A DNA stretch of 64,000 bases from Polynucleobacter sp. UB-Piko-W3 (GTDB taxonomy: Bacteria; Pseudomonadota; Gammaproteobacteria; Burkholderiales; Burkholderiaceae): positions 455,330 to 519,329 of the forward strand of contig NZ_JACVPY010000002.1 of assembly GCF_018881635.1 (NCBI RefSeq), read 5' to 3'. Below are positions 55,056 through 64,000 of the stretch, piece by piece. The translations under genes were made by a program, and so were the position numbers. The notes below the pieces were generated by a model, which saw nothing but the letters and a program-made list of their open reading frames with translations, had not been told where the DNA came from and searched no databases. Numbering within the stretch: position 1 is the stretch's first letter; each line of letters begins with the position of its first letter.

Positions 55056-55853
55056 ATGTCAAAAATTACGGCAGTCTTTAAAGAGTTAAAAGCAAGCGGA
55101 AAAAAAGGATTGATTCCTTTTATTACTGCAGGTGATCCTGATCCCGGTATGACGGTAGAGCTGATGCATGCATTGGTGCGTGGTGGCTCTAGTGTGATTG
55201 AACTAGGCGTGCCTTTTTCAGATCCAATGGCCGACGGTCCGGTAATTCAAAGATCTTCTGAGCGTGCATTGACTCAAGGTGTTACATTGCGCGTTTGCTT
55301 GGAAATGGTGAAGGAATTTCGGAAACAAGATCCAAACACTCCGGTGGTCTTAATGGGATATGCTAATCCAGTTGAGCAAATGGGCGCAGAGCGTTTTGCA
55401 ACAGAGGCAAAAGCTGCTGGAGTTGATGGCGTGTTGGTAGTAGATTACCCGCCTGAAGAGTGTGTTGATTTTGCAGCGCGTATGCGTGTTGCAGGTATTG
55501 ACCCCATTTTCTTATTAGCACCAACTTCATCGCATGACCGTATTAAAGCTGCAGCCAAAATTGCTTCTGGTTATATCTATTATGTATCCATGCGTGGTGT
55601 CACGGGAGGTGCAAACCTCAATACTCAAGATGTGGCTACTATCATCCCCAAAATTCGTCAAGAGACTGATATTCCGATTGCTGTGGGTTTCGGAATTAGC
55701 GATGCCGCTAGCGCTAAGGCAGTATCTCAGAGTGCCGATGCTGTGGTGATTGGCAGCCGTATTATTCGGCTTTTGGAGGACGCACCCCCTGGGCAGGCAG
55801 TACAATCACTTGAAACCTTCATTCGCGAAATTCGTGACGCATTGGATAGTTAA
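55056..55853 (+). CDS. trpA: Tryptophan synthase alpha chain
   Basis: The 265-aa protein has [38 protein letters not shown] (catalytic Glu and Asp), VLLMGYANP-like [26 protein letters not shown] and GVTGGANLN, then [13 protein letters not shown]. It releases indole from indole-3-glycerol phosphate. accD starts 6 bp after its stop. Confidence 0.98.
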   Translation: MSKITAVFKELKASGKKGLIPFITAGDPDPGMTVELMHALVRGGSSVIELGVPFSDPMADGPVIQRSSERALTQGVTLRVCLEMVKEFRKQDPNTPVVLMGYANPVEQMGAERFATEAKAAGVDGVLVVDYPPEECVDFAARMRVAGIDPIFLLAPTSSHDRIKAAAKIASGYIYYVSMRGVTGGANLNTQDVATIIPKIRQETDIPIAVGFGISDAASAKAVSQSADAVVIGSRIIRLLEDAPPGQAVQSLETFIREIRDALDS

Positions 55854-55859
55854 AAACCC

Positions 55860-56747
55860 ATGAGCTGGATAGATAAATTACTCCCACCCCAAATTCAGCA
55901 TACTGATCCTGCAAATCGCAAATCAGTACCAGAAGGATTGTGGGTTAAGTGCCCCAGTTGTGAAACGGTTCTTTACAGTACCGATATCGAAGCCAATCTT
56001 TCTGTTTGTCCAAAATGTAGCCATCACATGCGCATTGGTGCACGCCAGCGTTTGGATAGCTTGCTCGATCCAAAAGGCCGTTATGAAATCGGTGCCGATA
56101 TCTATCCAACCGATCCTCTGAAATTTAAAGATTCTAAAAAATATCCAGATCGCATTAAAGAAGCCAATGACGCCTCTGGCGAAACAGAGGCCTTGATCGT
56201 CATGGGTGGAAAGCTTGAAACGATTCCAGTTGTTGCTGCCTGTTTTGAATTTCAGTATATGGGTGGCTCGATGGGCTCTGTAGTAGGTGAGCGATTTGCC
56301 CGCGGCGTGCAAGAGGCTATTGACAAAAAATGCGCCTTCATTTGCATCACTGCAACTGGTGGTGCAAGGATGCAGGAAAGTTTGTTGTCATTATTTCAGA
56401 TGGCTAAGACCAACTCGATGTTGACCTTGCTGTCTAAAAAAGGTTTGCCATACATTAGCGTTCTGACTGACCCCACTATGGGCGGTATTTCCGCAAGCTT
56501 CGCCTTTATGGGTGATGTGGTGATGGCTGAACCAAAAGCCTTGATTGGTTTTGCTGGCCCTCGCGTCATTGAGCAAACCGTTCGTGAAAAATTGCCCGAA
56601 GGTTTTCAGCGCTCTGAGTTCTTAATGCAAAAGGGCGGTATTGACATGATTGTTGACCGCCGCCAAATGCGTGGCGAGATTGCGCGCCTATTAGCGCTCT
56701 TGCAAAAACTTCCAGAGCCTGCGATTGCGGGTAGCGCAGCCGTTTAA
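55860..56747 (+). CDS. accD: Acetyl-CoA carboxylase carboxyltransferase subunit beta
   Basis: The 295-aa protein has the four-Cys zinc ribbon CPSC..CPKC (residues 32-54), [29 protein letters not shown] [21 protein letters not shown], and [21 protein letters not shown]. With AccA it transfers the carboxyl group from biotin to acetyl-CoA to make malonyl-CoA. trpA-accD-folC is a conserved order. It ends just before the folC start. Confidence 0.97.
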   Translation: MSWIDKLLPPQIQHTDPANRKSVPEGLWVKCPSCETVLYSTDIEANLSVCPKCSHHMRIGARQRLDSLLDPKGRYEIGADIYPTDPLKFKDSKKYPDRIKEANDASGETEALIVMGGKLETIPVVAACFEFQYMGGSMGSVVGERFARGVQEAIDKKCAFICITATGGARMQESLLSLFQMAKTNSMLTLLSKKGLPYISVLTDPTMGGISASFAFMGDVVMAEPKALIGFAGPRVIEQTVREKLPEGFQRSEFLMQKGGIDMIVDRRQMRGEIARLLALLQKLPEPAIAGSAAV

Positions 56748-56751
56748 GCGC

Positions 56752-58077
56752 TTGAGCACAGCACACCAAACTCCAATTCTTTTTTCTAGCCTAGAGGCTT
56801 GGCTAAGTCACCTCGAAACTGCTCATCCCGTTGGCATCGACATGGGGTTGGAGCGCATCAATCGTGTAAAAGCAGCATTAGATCTACATTTTGACTGTCC
56901 AGTGATCACCGTTGCCGGCACTAATGGTAAAGGTTCTACTTGTGCCTATCTTGAAAGTATTTTGCTAGCCTCTGGCTACCGCGTGGGCTGCCATACTTCA
57001 CCACACTTGCTGAAGTTTAATGAGCGTGCTCGGGTTAATGGGCAAGAGGTGAGCGACAGTCTCCTGTTAGAGCACTTTGCCGTTGTTGAAAATGTGCGCA
57101 TGAGTTTGATAGATGCGCCAACGCTAACGTATTTTGAGTTCACCACCTTAGCCATCATGCACCTTTTCTCTCAATCCAATTTGGATGCAGTGGTATTAGA
57201 GGTGGGCATGGGCGGCCGCTTGGATGCAGTCAATATTGTGGATGCAGATTGCGCTATCGTGACGAGTATTGATATTGATCACGCAGATTTCTTGGGCGGC
57301 ACCAGAGAGGCAATTGGTTTTGAGAAGGCGGGTATTTTCCGTCCAGGACATATCGCAGTCTGTGGCGATCCAGTGCCGCCGCAATCTTTAATTGATCATG
57401 CTGAAAAGTTAGATTGTGATCTTTGGTTGCAAGGACGTGACTACAACTTCCAAGGTGATAAACAGCAATGGGGTTGGGCAGGTCGCCAGAAGCGCTTTAG
57501 TGGTCTTGGCTACCCAGCATTGCGAGGCGCTAACCAGATTCTGAATGCCTCTGCCGTGATTGCAGCCTTGATGGCTCTGCATCAGCGCTTACCAGTCAGT
57601 GCCCAGGATATTCGAAACGGCTTTGCGATGGTTGAGTTGCCCGGCCGCTTTCAGGTTCTGCCGGGTCAGCCTACAGTGGTTTTGGATGTCGCTCACAACC
57701 CCCATGCTGCCGCTACTTTGGCACAAGGATTAGATAAGATGGGCTACCACCCCTATACCTTCGCCATTTTTGGGGCCATGGCAGACAAGGATATCGATGG
57801 GGTGATAAAGCCCTTGCTAGATATCGTGGATTTCTGGTTTTGTACTGATTTACCGACCCCGAGAGCCGCAACCGCCAAGGGGCTATCACACAGGCTTGAG
57901 GCCATGGGCGTAAAAGCTCAAAATGGCGCTGATGGCGGTATTGAGTGCTTCCCAGATCCTGCTGCAGCGTATCAAAAAGCGCTCTTAAAGGCGGGTGAGG
58001 GTGATAGAATTGTGACCTTCGGATCCTTCTATACCGTTGCAGGCGTAATGACTTACCGAAACAACCAGGCCCATTGA
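56752..58077 (+). CDS. folC: Bifunctional folylpolyglutamate / dihydrofolate synthase (FolC)
   Basis: The Mur-ligase family protein has VITVAGTNGKGSTCAYLES (ATP loop), GYRVGCHTSPHLLKFNERARVNG, AVVLEVGMGGRLDAVNIVD, SIDIDHADFLGGTREAIGFEKAGIFR, GANQILNASAVIAAL and VVLDVAHNPHAA. It adds glutamate to dihydropteroate and folates. The start is uncertain: a TTG at 56752, five bases after the accD stop, gives STAHQTPILFSSLEAWLSHL, the usual N-terminus; a TTG at 56725 and the ATG at 56842 are alternatives. The ribosome site is poor, so coupling to accD is likely. Confidence 0.93.
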   Translation: MSTAHQTPILFSSLEAWLSHLETAHPVGIDMGLERINRVKAALDLHFDCPVITVAGTNGKGSTCAYLESILLASGYRVGCHTSPHLLKFNERARVNGQEVSDSLLLEHFAVVENVRMSLIDAPTLTYFEFTTLAIMHLFSQSNLDAVVLEVGMGGRLDAVNIVDADCAIVTSIDIDHADFLGGTREAIGFEKAGIFRPGHIAVCGDPVPPQSLIDHAEKLDCDLWLQGRDYNFQGDKQQWGWAGRQKRFSGLGYPALRGANQILNASAVIAALMALHQRLPVSAQDIRNGFAMVELPGRFQVLPGQPTVVLDVAHNPHAAATLAQGLDKMGYHPYTFAIFGAMADKDIDGVIKPLLDIVDFWFCTDLPTPRAATAKGLSHRLEAMGVKAQNGADGGIECFPDPAAAYQKALLKAGEGDRIVTFGSFYTVAGVMTYRNNQAH

Positions 58078-58080
58078 TCC

Positions 58081-58866
58081 ATGATTCGTTTACCGAGCTT
58101 CTTTAGGCGAAAAATACAGGCTGATGACCTTGATAGAGGTTCAGTCGGAATGCGCTCCGCTAAAAGAGCGGCTCCACGCAGTTTTCAGCGTGCTGCTGAA
58201 GCAGAAGAGCTTGCCCTTACAGAGGATCCAGAGCAACAAAGAGCGCGCCATCGTCTGATTGGCGCTGCTGTATTGGTTTTGATCGCTGTGGTTGGGCTGC
58301 CGCGCATTCTAGATAGCAACCCTAAGTTAGCGCCCAACGATATCGCTATCAATATCGTGACCAGCTTACCAATTCCCGGAACTAATTCAAGACCCGAAGA
58401 GAAAGCTAAAGCAGAAGTAGTTGCGGAGCCTGTAAAAGAAGCTCCTAAACTTGCGCTTGCTCCAGAATCAAAAGTGGAAGCTAAACCAGAACCAAAGACA
58501 GAGGCCAAAGTAGAAACTAAGCCAACACCTGCGCCGAGTAAAACTACTGGATTAGGTTTGGCTGCTGGAGAAGAGATTGTTGCTGTGCCTAATAGTGGTG
58601 GCAGCAATAGCGTAACTAACGCCTCAGGAAAGTATGTCATTCAGATCGGTGCGTTTGCTTCAGAAGAGCGTGCTCAGGGTTGGATTGCAAAACTCAAAGA
58701 GCAAAAGATTCCGAACTACGTTTTAAATAAAAATTCTAGCGACGGTACCAAGCTCTTTGTTCTTCGTGCGGGTCCGTATACCGATAAAGATACTGCAGAA
58801 GCAGCAGAAAAGAAAATTAAGGCGATGGGTCTATCACCAAGACTCGTCGAAGCTGGTAAACAGTAA
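58081..58866 (+). CDS. SPOR-domain inner-membrane protein (DedD/FtsN-like)
   Basis: The 261-aa protein has a basic cytoplasmic N-terminus, one transmembrane helix (about 58-80, LIGAAVLVLIAVVGLPRIL), a long Lys/Glu/Pro/Ala-rich periplasmic linker (about 100-170) and a C-terminal SPOR domain (about 183-258, YVIQIGAFASEERAQGWIAKL and VLRAGPYTDKDTAEAAEKKI). SPOR domains bind denuded septal peptidoglycan, so it acts at the division site. The folC-dedD-cvpA-purF order is that of E. coli. The stop overlaps cvpA by one base. Confidence 0.92.
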   Translation: MIRLPSFFRRKIQADDLDRGSVGMRSAKRAAPRSFQRAAEAEELALTEDPEQQRARHRLIGAAVLVLIAVVGLPRILDSNPKLAPNDIAINIVTSLPIPGTNSRPEEKAKAEVVAEPVKEAPKLALAPESKVEAKPEPKTEAKVETKPTPAPSKTTGLGLAAGEEIVAVPNSGGSNSVTNASGKYVIQIGAFASEERAQGWIAKLKEQKIPNYVLNKNSSDGTKLFVLRAGPYTDKDTAEAAEKKIKAMGLSPRLVEAGKQ

Positions 58867-59432
58867 TGGAATACTTATCCACCTTAAAGTTAACGTCGGT
58901 GGATTATTTCACCCTAGTGCTGCTCTTAGTATCTGCCTTAGTAGGCATCTCTCGTGGCTTATTTAAAGAGGTGCTTGCTCTAGCATCTTGGTTTTCAGCT
59001 GCATGGGTTGCTTACCACTATACGAATTATCTATCTACCGAATGGCTTTCTACTTTCCATATGGATGAGTTGCTCAGCCTTGGCGTGAGCTTTCTCATTC
59101 TCTTCATCTTGACATTAATTATTTGCGGCTTGTTAGGTGGACTAGTGCAAAAAATAATTATGTCAGCGGGCTTAAGCCTGACAGATCGATTCTTGGGATT
59201 AGGATTTGGTTTGGCGCGTGGCGGTTTAGTTGTAGTCATTTTGGCAACATTGGCTGCTTTGACACCGATTCCGCAAAGTCTGGCCTGGAAAAATGCCGTT
59301 ACCAGACCAGCTATAGATATGGCAACCGGTTTAATTAAAGGTTGGCTGCCAGCCGACTGGGCTAAACAATTGGGTGAGGCAATGCCTAAAGTAATACCTA
59401 CCATTACTCCTACATTAACAATAGGAAGCTAG
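58866..59432 (+). CDS. cvpA: CvpA family inner-membrane protein
   Basis: The 188-aa protein has four predicted transmembrane helices and the CvpA pattern: DYFTLVLLLVSALVGISRGLFKEVLALASWFSAAWVAYH, LSLGVSFLILFILTLIICGLLGGLVQKII, LSLTDRFLGLGFGLARGGLVVVIL. CvpA is linked to colicin V production and bile or membrane stress in enterobacteria. It is coupled to the SPOR gene (TAATG) and lies 4 bp before purF, as in E. coli. Confidence 0.93.
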   Translation: MEYLSTLKLTSVDYFTLVLLLVSALVGISRGLFKEVLALASWFSAAWVAYHYTNYLSTEWLSTFHMDELLSLGVSFLILFILTLIICGLLGGLVQKIIMSAGLSLTDRFLGLGFGLARGGLVVVILATLAALTPIPQSLAWKNAVTRPAIDMATGLIKGWLPADWAKQLGEAMPKVIPTITPTLTIGS

Positions 59433-59436
59433 AGAT

Positions 59437-60975
59437 ATGTGCGGCGTCGTCGGAACTATTTCCCACTCACCAGTAAATCAACTGCTCTACGATGCTTTGT
59501 TGCTCTTGCAGCATCGCGGACAAGACGCGGCTGGTATCGCAACCATGAACGGTAACTCGTTCACTATGCATAAAGCCAATGGCCTAGTACGCGACGTATT
59601 TAGAACTCGCAATATGCGTAGCTTGGTTGGTAATGCCGGTATTGGTCAAGTTCGTTACCCAACAGCCGGCTCAGCAAGTAGCGAAGAAGAGGCGCAGCCT
59701 TTTTATGTCAGCGCTCCCTACGGTATTGTGCTGGCCCATAACGGTAATCTTACTAACGCACCAAGTTTGCGCGTTGAGATGGCTTACCGTGATCGCCGCC
59801 ATATTAATACTAGCTCTGATACTGAAGTCCTATTAAACGTCTTAGCCGATGAACTGCAAAAAGAAACCAATAGCGTTGCCTTAGATGAGGCTGCTATGTT
59901 TAATGCGGTAACTGGAGTGACTAATCGCGTAAAAGGTTCTTATGCAGTGGTATCCCTCATTGCCGGTTATGGCTTATTAGCATTTCGTGATCCATTTGGA
60001 ATTCGTCCTTTATGCCTCGGTCGAATTGATACACCACAGGGCCCTGAATGGATGGTGACATCAGAATCAGTGGCGCTTGAAGGTTTAGGTTTTACCTTTG
60101 TGCGTGATGTAAACCCAGGTGAGGCAATTTATATCGACCTGGATGGTAACTTCTATTCACGTCAGTGTGTGCCCAATGCAGTTCTAACGCCTTGTATTTT
60201 TGAGTACGTCTACATGGCGCGTCCAGATTCGACTATTGATGGGGTGATTGTGTATAACGTGCGGATGCGCATGGGTGATTATCTGGCTGAGAAGATTCGT
60301 AAGGTGACGAATGTCGATGAGATCGATGTGGTTATGCCGATTCCGGATTCAAGCCGTCCAGCGGCGATGCAAGTAGCTAAGAAATTAGGCGTGGATTACC
60401 GTGAAGGCTTCTTTAAGAATCGTTATATTGGCCGCACCTTCATCATGCCAGGTCAAGCAGTGCGTAAGAAGTCAGTACGCCAGAAGCTCAATGCAATGCG
60501 TATCGAGTTCAAAGATAAGACAGTGCTAATTGTTGATGACTCCATCGTACGCGGTACCACTTCATTTGAAATTGTTCAAATGGCGCGTGAATCTGGTGCC
60601 AAGAAAGTGATCTTTGCATCAGCAGCTCCGCCTGTGCGCTTCCCAAATGTGTACGGGATTGATATGCCAACTCGTAGCGAGTTAGTTGCTTATGGTCGTA
60701 CGGATGAAGAAATCAACAAGATGATTGGCGCTGATCAATTGATCTATCAAAGTGTTGAAGATATGAAGCAGGCGGTTCGCGATATTAATCCCAATATTAA
60801 GAACTTTGAGGCCTCCTGCTTTGATGGCAATTACATCACTGGGGATATCACCGATTCTTATCTGGATGCCCTAGAAGCTGCCAGAAATACCTCTGCAGCA
60901 AAAGCGGATCGTCAGCGTGATTCAAGCGACTTTGCCACCTCTCAGCTTCATCTGCATTTGGCTATCGAAGACTAA
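59437..60975 (+). CDS. purF: Amidophosphoribosyltransferase (PurF)
   Basis: The 512-aa protein starts MCGVVGTI, with the N-terminal catalytic Cys after Met removal, followed by LLLLQHRGQDAAGI, RYPTAGSASSEEAQPF-like segment, NGNLTNA, RDPFGIRPL, and the PRPP loop VLIVDDSIVRGTTS. It makes phosphoribosylamine, the first step of purine synthesis. It is 4 bp after cvpA. An imperfect hairpin lies between its stop and metZ. Confidence 0.97.
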   Translation: MCGVVGTISHSPVNQLLYDALLLLQHRGQDAAGIATMNGNSFTMHKANGLVRDVFRTRNMRSLVGNAGIGQVRYPTAGSASSEEEAQPFYVSAPYGIVLAHNGNLTNAPSLRVEMAYRDRRHINTSSDTEVLLNVLADELQKETNSVALDEAAMFNAVTGVTNRVKGSYAVVSLIAGYGLLAFRDPFGIRPLCLGRIDTPQGPEWMVTSESVALEGLGFTFVRDVNPGEAIYIDLDGNFYSRQCVPNAVLTPCIFEYVYMARPDSTIDGVIVYNVRMRMGDYLAEKIRKVTNVDEIDVVMPIPDSSRPAAMQVAKKLGVDYREGFFKNRYIGRTFIMPGQAVRKKSVRQKLNAMRIEFKDKTVLIVDDSIVRGTTSFEIVQMARESGAKKVIFASAAPPVRFPNVYGIDMPTRSELVAYGRTDEEINKMIGADQLIYQSVEDMKQAVRDINPNIKNFEASCFDGNYITGDITDSYLDALEAARNTSAAKADRQRDSSDFATSQLHLHLAIED

Positions 60976-61035
60976 AAAGCCACAGGAATTTGCTTTACAC
61001 AAGGCAAATGGGCAATTCGGTGTCAAAATAGCAGT

Positions 61036-62244
61036 ATGAAAAGCAAAACCACACGTAAAAAACCAGATTTTTCTAAGCTGGCACTTGAAACCCTAGCGGT
61101 CCGTGCTGGCACTCGTCGTACTGCTGAATATCAAGAGCATTCAGAGGCGATGTTTCTGACTTCAAGCTTTTGCTTTGATAGCGCTGAATTAGCTGCCGAT
61201 GGATTTGCTCATGCAGACCAGGGATTTATTTACTCTCGTTTCACCAATCCCACTGTTAGCATGTTCCAGGATCGCTTGGCTGCTTTAGAAGGTGGTGAAG
61301 CTTGTATTGCAACTGCATCTGGTATGTCTGCCATTTTGACAATGGCAATGGCGCATCTACAGGCCGGTGATCACGTCGTATGCTCGCGCTCTGTATTTGG
61401 AGCAACGGTACAGTTATTCACTAATATCCTGGGCCGCTTTGGGATTACAACGACTTATGTTGATTTGGCTGATACCAAGTCATGGCAGGCCGCTGTCCAG
61501 CCAAATACCAAACTCTTTTATTTGGAAACCCCATCGAATCCATTGACTGAGATTGCCGATATTAAAGCCATCTCCAAGATTGCCAAGAAGGCTAAGGCCT
61601 TGTTTGCAGTGGATAACTGTTTTTGTACCCCAGCTCTGCAAAAGCCATTAGCTTTGGGCGCAGATGTAGTGATCCATTCGGCAACGAAATATTTAGATGG
61701 CCAAGGTAGAGTAGTTGGCGGTGCGATTGTAGGTAGTAAAGACTTTGTGATGGGCAAAGTGTTCCCGTATGTGCGAACAGCTGGCCCAACCATGTCTGCA
61801 TTTAATGCCTGGGTATTCTTAAAAGGATTAGAAACTCTCGAGTTACGTATGAAACAACAGAGTCAGAATGCGCTCGAATTAGCTCAGTGGCTAGAGAAGC
61901 AGTCTGGTGTTGAGCGCGTTTACCATCCTGGTCTCACATCGCATCCTCAGCATGCCTTAGCAAAGCGTCAGCAAAAAGCAGGCGGGGCAATTGTCTCTTT
62001 CACACTCAAAGGTGGAAAGAAGGCCGCATTTAAGTTGATTAATCAGACTAAGCTGTGTTCGATTACCGCAAACTTGGGTGATACCCGGACAACGATTACC
62101 AATCCTGCGACTACTACCCATTGCCGAGTATCTCCTGAGGCCAGAAAAGCAGCTGGCATCACCGATGGCTTAGTGCGTATTGCGGTTGGCCTTGAGAATA
62201 TCAACGATTTAAAGAGTGATCTTGTTGGCGGACTCAAAAGATAA
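61036..62244 (+). CDS. metZ: O-succinylhomoserine sulfhydrylase (MetZ)
   Basis: The 402-aa protein is a Cys/Met-metabolism PLP enzyme: FIYSRFTNPTVSMFQDRLAALEGGEACIATASGMSAI, FLETPSNPLTEIADI, VDNCFCTPALQKPLALGADVVIHSATKYLDGQGRVVGG (PLP Lys) and LGDTRTTITNPATTTHCRVSPE. The purF-metZ order in Burkholderiales and Pseudomonas, and the CFCTPALQKP segment, indicate MetZ, which joins sulfide to O-succinylhomoserine to give homocysteine. Cystathionine gamma-synthase activity is the main alternative. Confidence 0.93.
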   Translation: MKSKTTRKKPDFSKLALETLAVRAGTRRTAEYQEHSEAMFLTSSFCFDSAELAADGFAHADQGFIYSRFTNPTVSMFQDRLAALEGGEACIATASGMSAILTMAMAHLQAGDHVVCSRSVFGATVQLFTNILGRFGITTTYVDLADTKSWQAAVQPNTKLFYLETPSNPLTEIADIKAISKIAKKAKALFAVDNCFCTPALQKPLALGADVVIHSATKYLDGQGRVVGGAIVGSKDFVMGKVFPYVRTAGPTMSAFNAWVFLKGLETLELRMKQQSQNALELAQWLEKQSGVERVYHPGLTSHPQHALAKRQQKAGGAIVSFTLKGGKKAAFKLINQTKLCSITANLGDTRTTITNPATTTHCRVSPEARKAAGITDGLVRIAVGLENINDLKSDLVGGLKR

Positions 62245-62266
62245 TCAAGTGCATCAAGATAAGCCC

Positions 62267-62884
62267 ATGGGTTTTTCTGATGCCACTCAATTCTGGAATC
62301 AACGCTTTGATAAAGAAGAGTTCATCTTTGGCAAAGAGCCAAATGAATATCTTGCCCTACAAACCAGAAATTACTTAAAACCAAACGACAAAGTTCTTTG
62401 TATCGCTGATGGTGAGGGGCGTAACGGCGTTTGGCTAGCCAAGCAGGGCATGCAGGTGGTCGGATTTGATACATCTGATATTGCTTTAAAAAAAGCTCTG
62501 CAGTTTGCTAAAGACAATCAAGTAGAAGTCAAATACTCATTTTCAGATACTGATAGCTTTACATGGCACGAAAATGCATATGATGCTGTCATCGCAATCT
62601 TTATTCAGTTTGCCGATCCAAAAATGCGTGAGCGTATATTTCAGCAAACCTATATGGCGCTGAAGCCTGGTGGAATTTTTATATTACAAGGCTATACACC
62701 AAAGCAGCTGGAGTACAAAACAGGCGGTCCATCATTAATAGAGCATCTCTATACAGAAGAAATGATTCGAGACCTTGCGAAGGAATTTCAAATACTAGAT
62801 TTGTGCTGCTATGAAAAAGAGCTCAATGAAGGCGCAAGACATGCGGGCATGTCTGCTCTACTGGGTCTTGTCGCTAAGAAGTAA
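62267..62884 (+). CDS. Class I SAM-dependent methyltransferase
   Basis: The protein of 205 aa has a Rossmann SAM-binding motif (VLCIADGEGRNGVWLAKQGMQVVGFD, motif I), AYDAVIAIFIQFAD, LKPGGIFILQGYTP and a C-terminal LLGLVAKK. The start GFSDATQFWNQRFDKEEFIFGKEPNEYL is shared with TehB-like and thiopurine-type methyltransferases that detoxify small thiols or oxyanions. Substrate unknown. ATG 62267 is preferred over an in-frame GTG at 62216 which overlaps metZ. Its last 11 bp overlap the end of the convergent ABC gene. Confidence 0.85.
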   Translation: MGFSDATQFWNQRFDKEEFIFGKEPNEYLALQTRNYLKPNDKVLCIADGEGRNGVWLAKQGMQVVGFDTSDIALKKALQFAKDNQVEVKYSFSDTDSFTWHENAYDAVIAIFIQFADPKMRERIFQQTYMALKPGGIFILQGYTPKQLEYKTGGPSLIEHLYTEEMIRDLAKEFQILDLCCYEKELNEGARHAGMSALLGLVAKK

Positions 62885-63980
62885 ATCGACGCGGATCATT
62901 GATGGGGCGAAGTGGCATGATGTGAATCTTGCTACCATCAATTTCAACATGAGTATTTTTGCCTACCTCTAATTCTAGTCGTTTCACTTCCGCTGCCGAA
63001 GCTTCCCAGGTAAGCGTATGGGCGGCATTATTGAGTAGCAGTTGAATGACTGCAATTTGTCCTAGGGCACTGATCTGCTCTACATGGGCCTCAATTGATG
63101 AAGGGCTGGGTTTGTTATGAAGGCTGAGGCCATCTGCGGGAATCACCCAGGCAACGGGAGTATTTGCGGGGATCTTACCCTTATCAAGCACTTCAAATAC
63201 TCGATCGCAACGATCCCATGACAGCTTACCTGCAGTAAACACACCTTCAAACTTATTATTGATCCCTACCAGCTCTGCAACGCGAGAGTTTCTAGGTCTT
63301 TCGAAAAGCACCTGGGGTGGAGCGGTTTGCAAGCCAACACCTTGATCAATGACGGTAATGCGGTCTGCTAATAAATCTGCTTCGCGCAAATCATGAGTTA
63401 CTAATAAAATCGGAATGTTTAAATCTTTGCGAAGTTCAGCGAGAGTTTTGTATAGGCCTTGACGCGTAGGGGCATCTATCGCAGAGAATGGTTCGTCTAA
63501 TAATAGGACCTTAGGCGATCTTGCCAAAGCTCTTGCTAGTGCAACACGTTGCTGTTGGCCGCCAGATAGTTGATGGGGCATACGATTGGCTAATTCACCG
63601 ATACCCATACGATTGAGCCATTGGCCCGCTTGTACTTGACGTTCTTTAAGCTCAGCTACCGAGTTATAGAGTGCAATACACACATTTTCCAGTGCAGATA
63701 GGTGAGGGAAGAGTGCATATTGCTGAAACAAAAATCCGCAAGAGCGCTGTGCCGGACTGAGTGAGGTGCTAATACCATTGATTTCATTAGCTTCAAACCA
63801 AAGCTCACCATTGCATTCAATACTTCCAGTATGGGCATGGTTTAGTCCAGCGATCGTCCGCAATGCAGTTGTCTTACCACTGCCTGATGGGCCTACTAAA
63901 GCATGGAGTTTGCCAGAAATACACTCTAGATTAAGTTGCAATGGATTGGGGGTTGTCTGAGAAAGCTTAATCCTGAGCAT
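62874..63980 (-). CDS. modC: ABC transporter ATP-binding protein, ModC-like (molybdate type)
   Basis: The 368-aa protein has Walker A GPSGSGKTTALRTIAG, Q-loop FLFQQYALFPHLSALENV, signature LSGGQQQRVALARALARSP, Walker B VLLLDEPFSAID and the H-loop LLVTHDLREADLLADRI. The C-terminal part (about 225-365) contains a TOBE-type domain with PSSIEAHVEQISALGQIAVIQLLL, as in ModC and sulfate/iron importers. ModC is favoured by the PLQLNLEC start and MOP-like C-terminus, but CysA/FbpC-like ions remain possible. Partner genes would lie beyond the right edge. Its 3' end overlaps the methyltransferase gene by 11 bp. Confidence 0.82.
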   Translation of the reverse strand: MLRIKLSQTTPNPLQLNLECISGKLHALVGPSGSGKTTALRTIAGLNHAHTGSIECNGELWFEANEINGISTSLSPAQRSCGFLFQQYALFPHLSALENVCIALYNSVAELKERQVQAGQWLNRMGIGELANRMPHQLSGGQQQRVALARALARSPKVLLLDEPFSAIDAPTRQGLYKTLAELRKDLNIPILLVTHDLREADLLADRITVIDQGVGLQTAPPQVLFERPRNSRVAELVGINNKFEGVFTAGKLSWDRCDRVFEVLDKGKIPANTPVAWVIPADGLSLHNKPSPSSIEAHVEQISALGQIAVIQLLLNNAAHTLTWEASAAEVKRLELEVGKNTHVEIDGSKIHIMPLRPINDPRRFTS

Positions 63981-64000
63981 TAGCTTCCCCTTTTTTGAGT

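Noticed and set aside
60988..61009. Hairpin ATTTGCTT / AAGGCAAAT between purF and metZ
   Set aside because: Stem is short with a bulge and there is no U tract; it is also too small for a SAM riboswitch.

Overview
The window looks like a chromosomal segment of a small-genome betaproteobacterium of the Burkholderiales, most like freshwater Polynucleobacter. This call rests on moderate, roughly mid-40s GC content judged by eye, on Burkholderiales gene orders (folD/two-component pair/aceE-aceF-lpdA; mdh/gntR/sdhCDAB-sdhE-gltA; leuC-entericidin-leuDB-asd-fimV-truA-trpFBA-accD-folC), on DUF2863 and DUF3429 family proteins, and on many Bug-type substrate-binding proteins. No rRNA, tRNA, CRISPR array, insertion sequence or prophage was seen. 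The genus is an inference from gene content, not a database result.

Layout. 1-2.9 kb: the end of a nitrogen-regulation kinase (ntrB), ntrC, exonuclease III and a tiny two-helix membrane protein. 2.9-9.1 kb (minus strand): oligopeptidase A, folD and a FixL/FixJ-like pair. 9.3-15.4 kb: the pyruvate dehydrogenase operon aceE-aceF-lpdA, closed by a strong hairpin terminator. 15.5-22.3 kb is the accessory part: a small cysteine-rich protein facing a seven-gene operon of four Bug periplasmic binding proteins, two RraA/LigK-type aldolase-fold proteins and a protein with all the catalytic residues of 4-oxalomesaconate hydratase (LigJ). This operon probably takes up carboxylated ring-cleavage acids and converts them to pyruvate and oxaloacetate. 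22.3-36.9 kb: mainly housekeeping genes, most on the minus strand (phasin, EamA permease, PBP7-type peptidase, IclR regulator, pyrD, the N-degron transferases bpt and aat, Nudix, pabBC fusion, periplasmic cyclophilin, HCCA-isomerase-like protein, rarA, DUF3429, 3-hydroxybutyryl-CoA dehydrogenase, GST, aminotransferase). 36.9-39.3 kb: yaaA, a DUF2863 gene and a small exported protein. 39.4-46.3 kb: TCA-cycle block with mdh divergent from a GntR/HutC regulator followed by sdhCDAB, sdhE and gltA. 46.3-62.2 kb: a long co-directional run for leucine, aspartate-semialdehyde, tryptophan, malonyl-CoA, folate and purine synthesis plus methionine (metZ), with cell-envelope genes (fimV, SPOR protein, cvpA) inserted. 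The window ends with a methyltransferase that meets a ModC-like ABC ATPase tail to tail.

How the parts connect. PDH, TCA and the OMA-type operon all meet at pyruvate, oxaloacetate and acetyl-CoA; phasin and hydroxybutyryl-CoA dehydrogenase point to polyhydroxybutyrate storage. The two clearest regulatory signals are a perfect 14-bp palindrome covering the -10 box of the gntR promoter, and TTGCA-type inverted repeats upstream of both aceE and the phasin gene. The most unusual protein is NtrC, which has lost both the GAFTGA threonine and the Walker B aspartate. No wholly unknown multi-gene system is evident; the best candidates for new biology are the four-Bug/LigJ/RraA operon and the degenerate NtrC.
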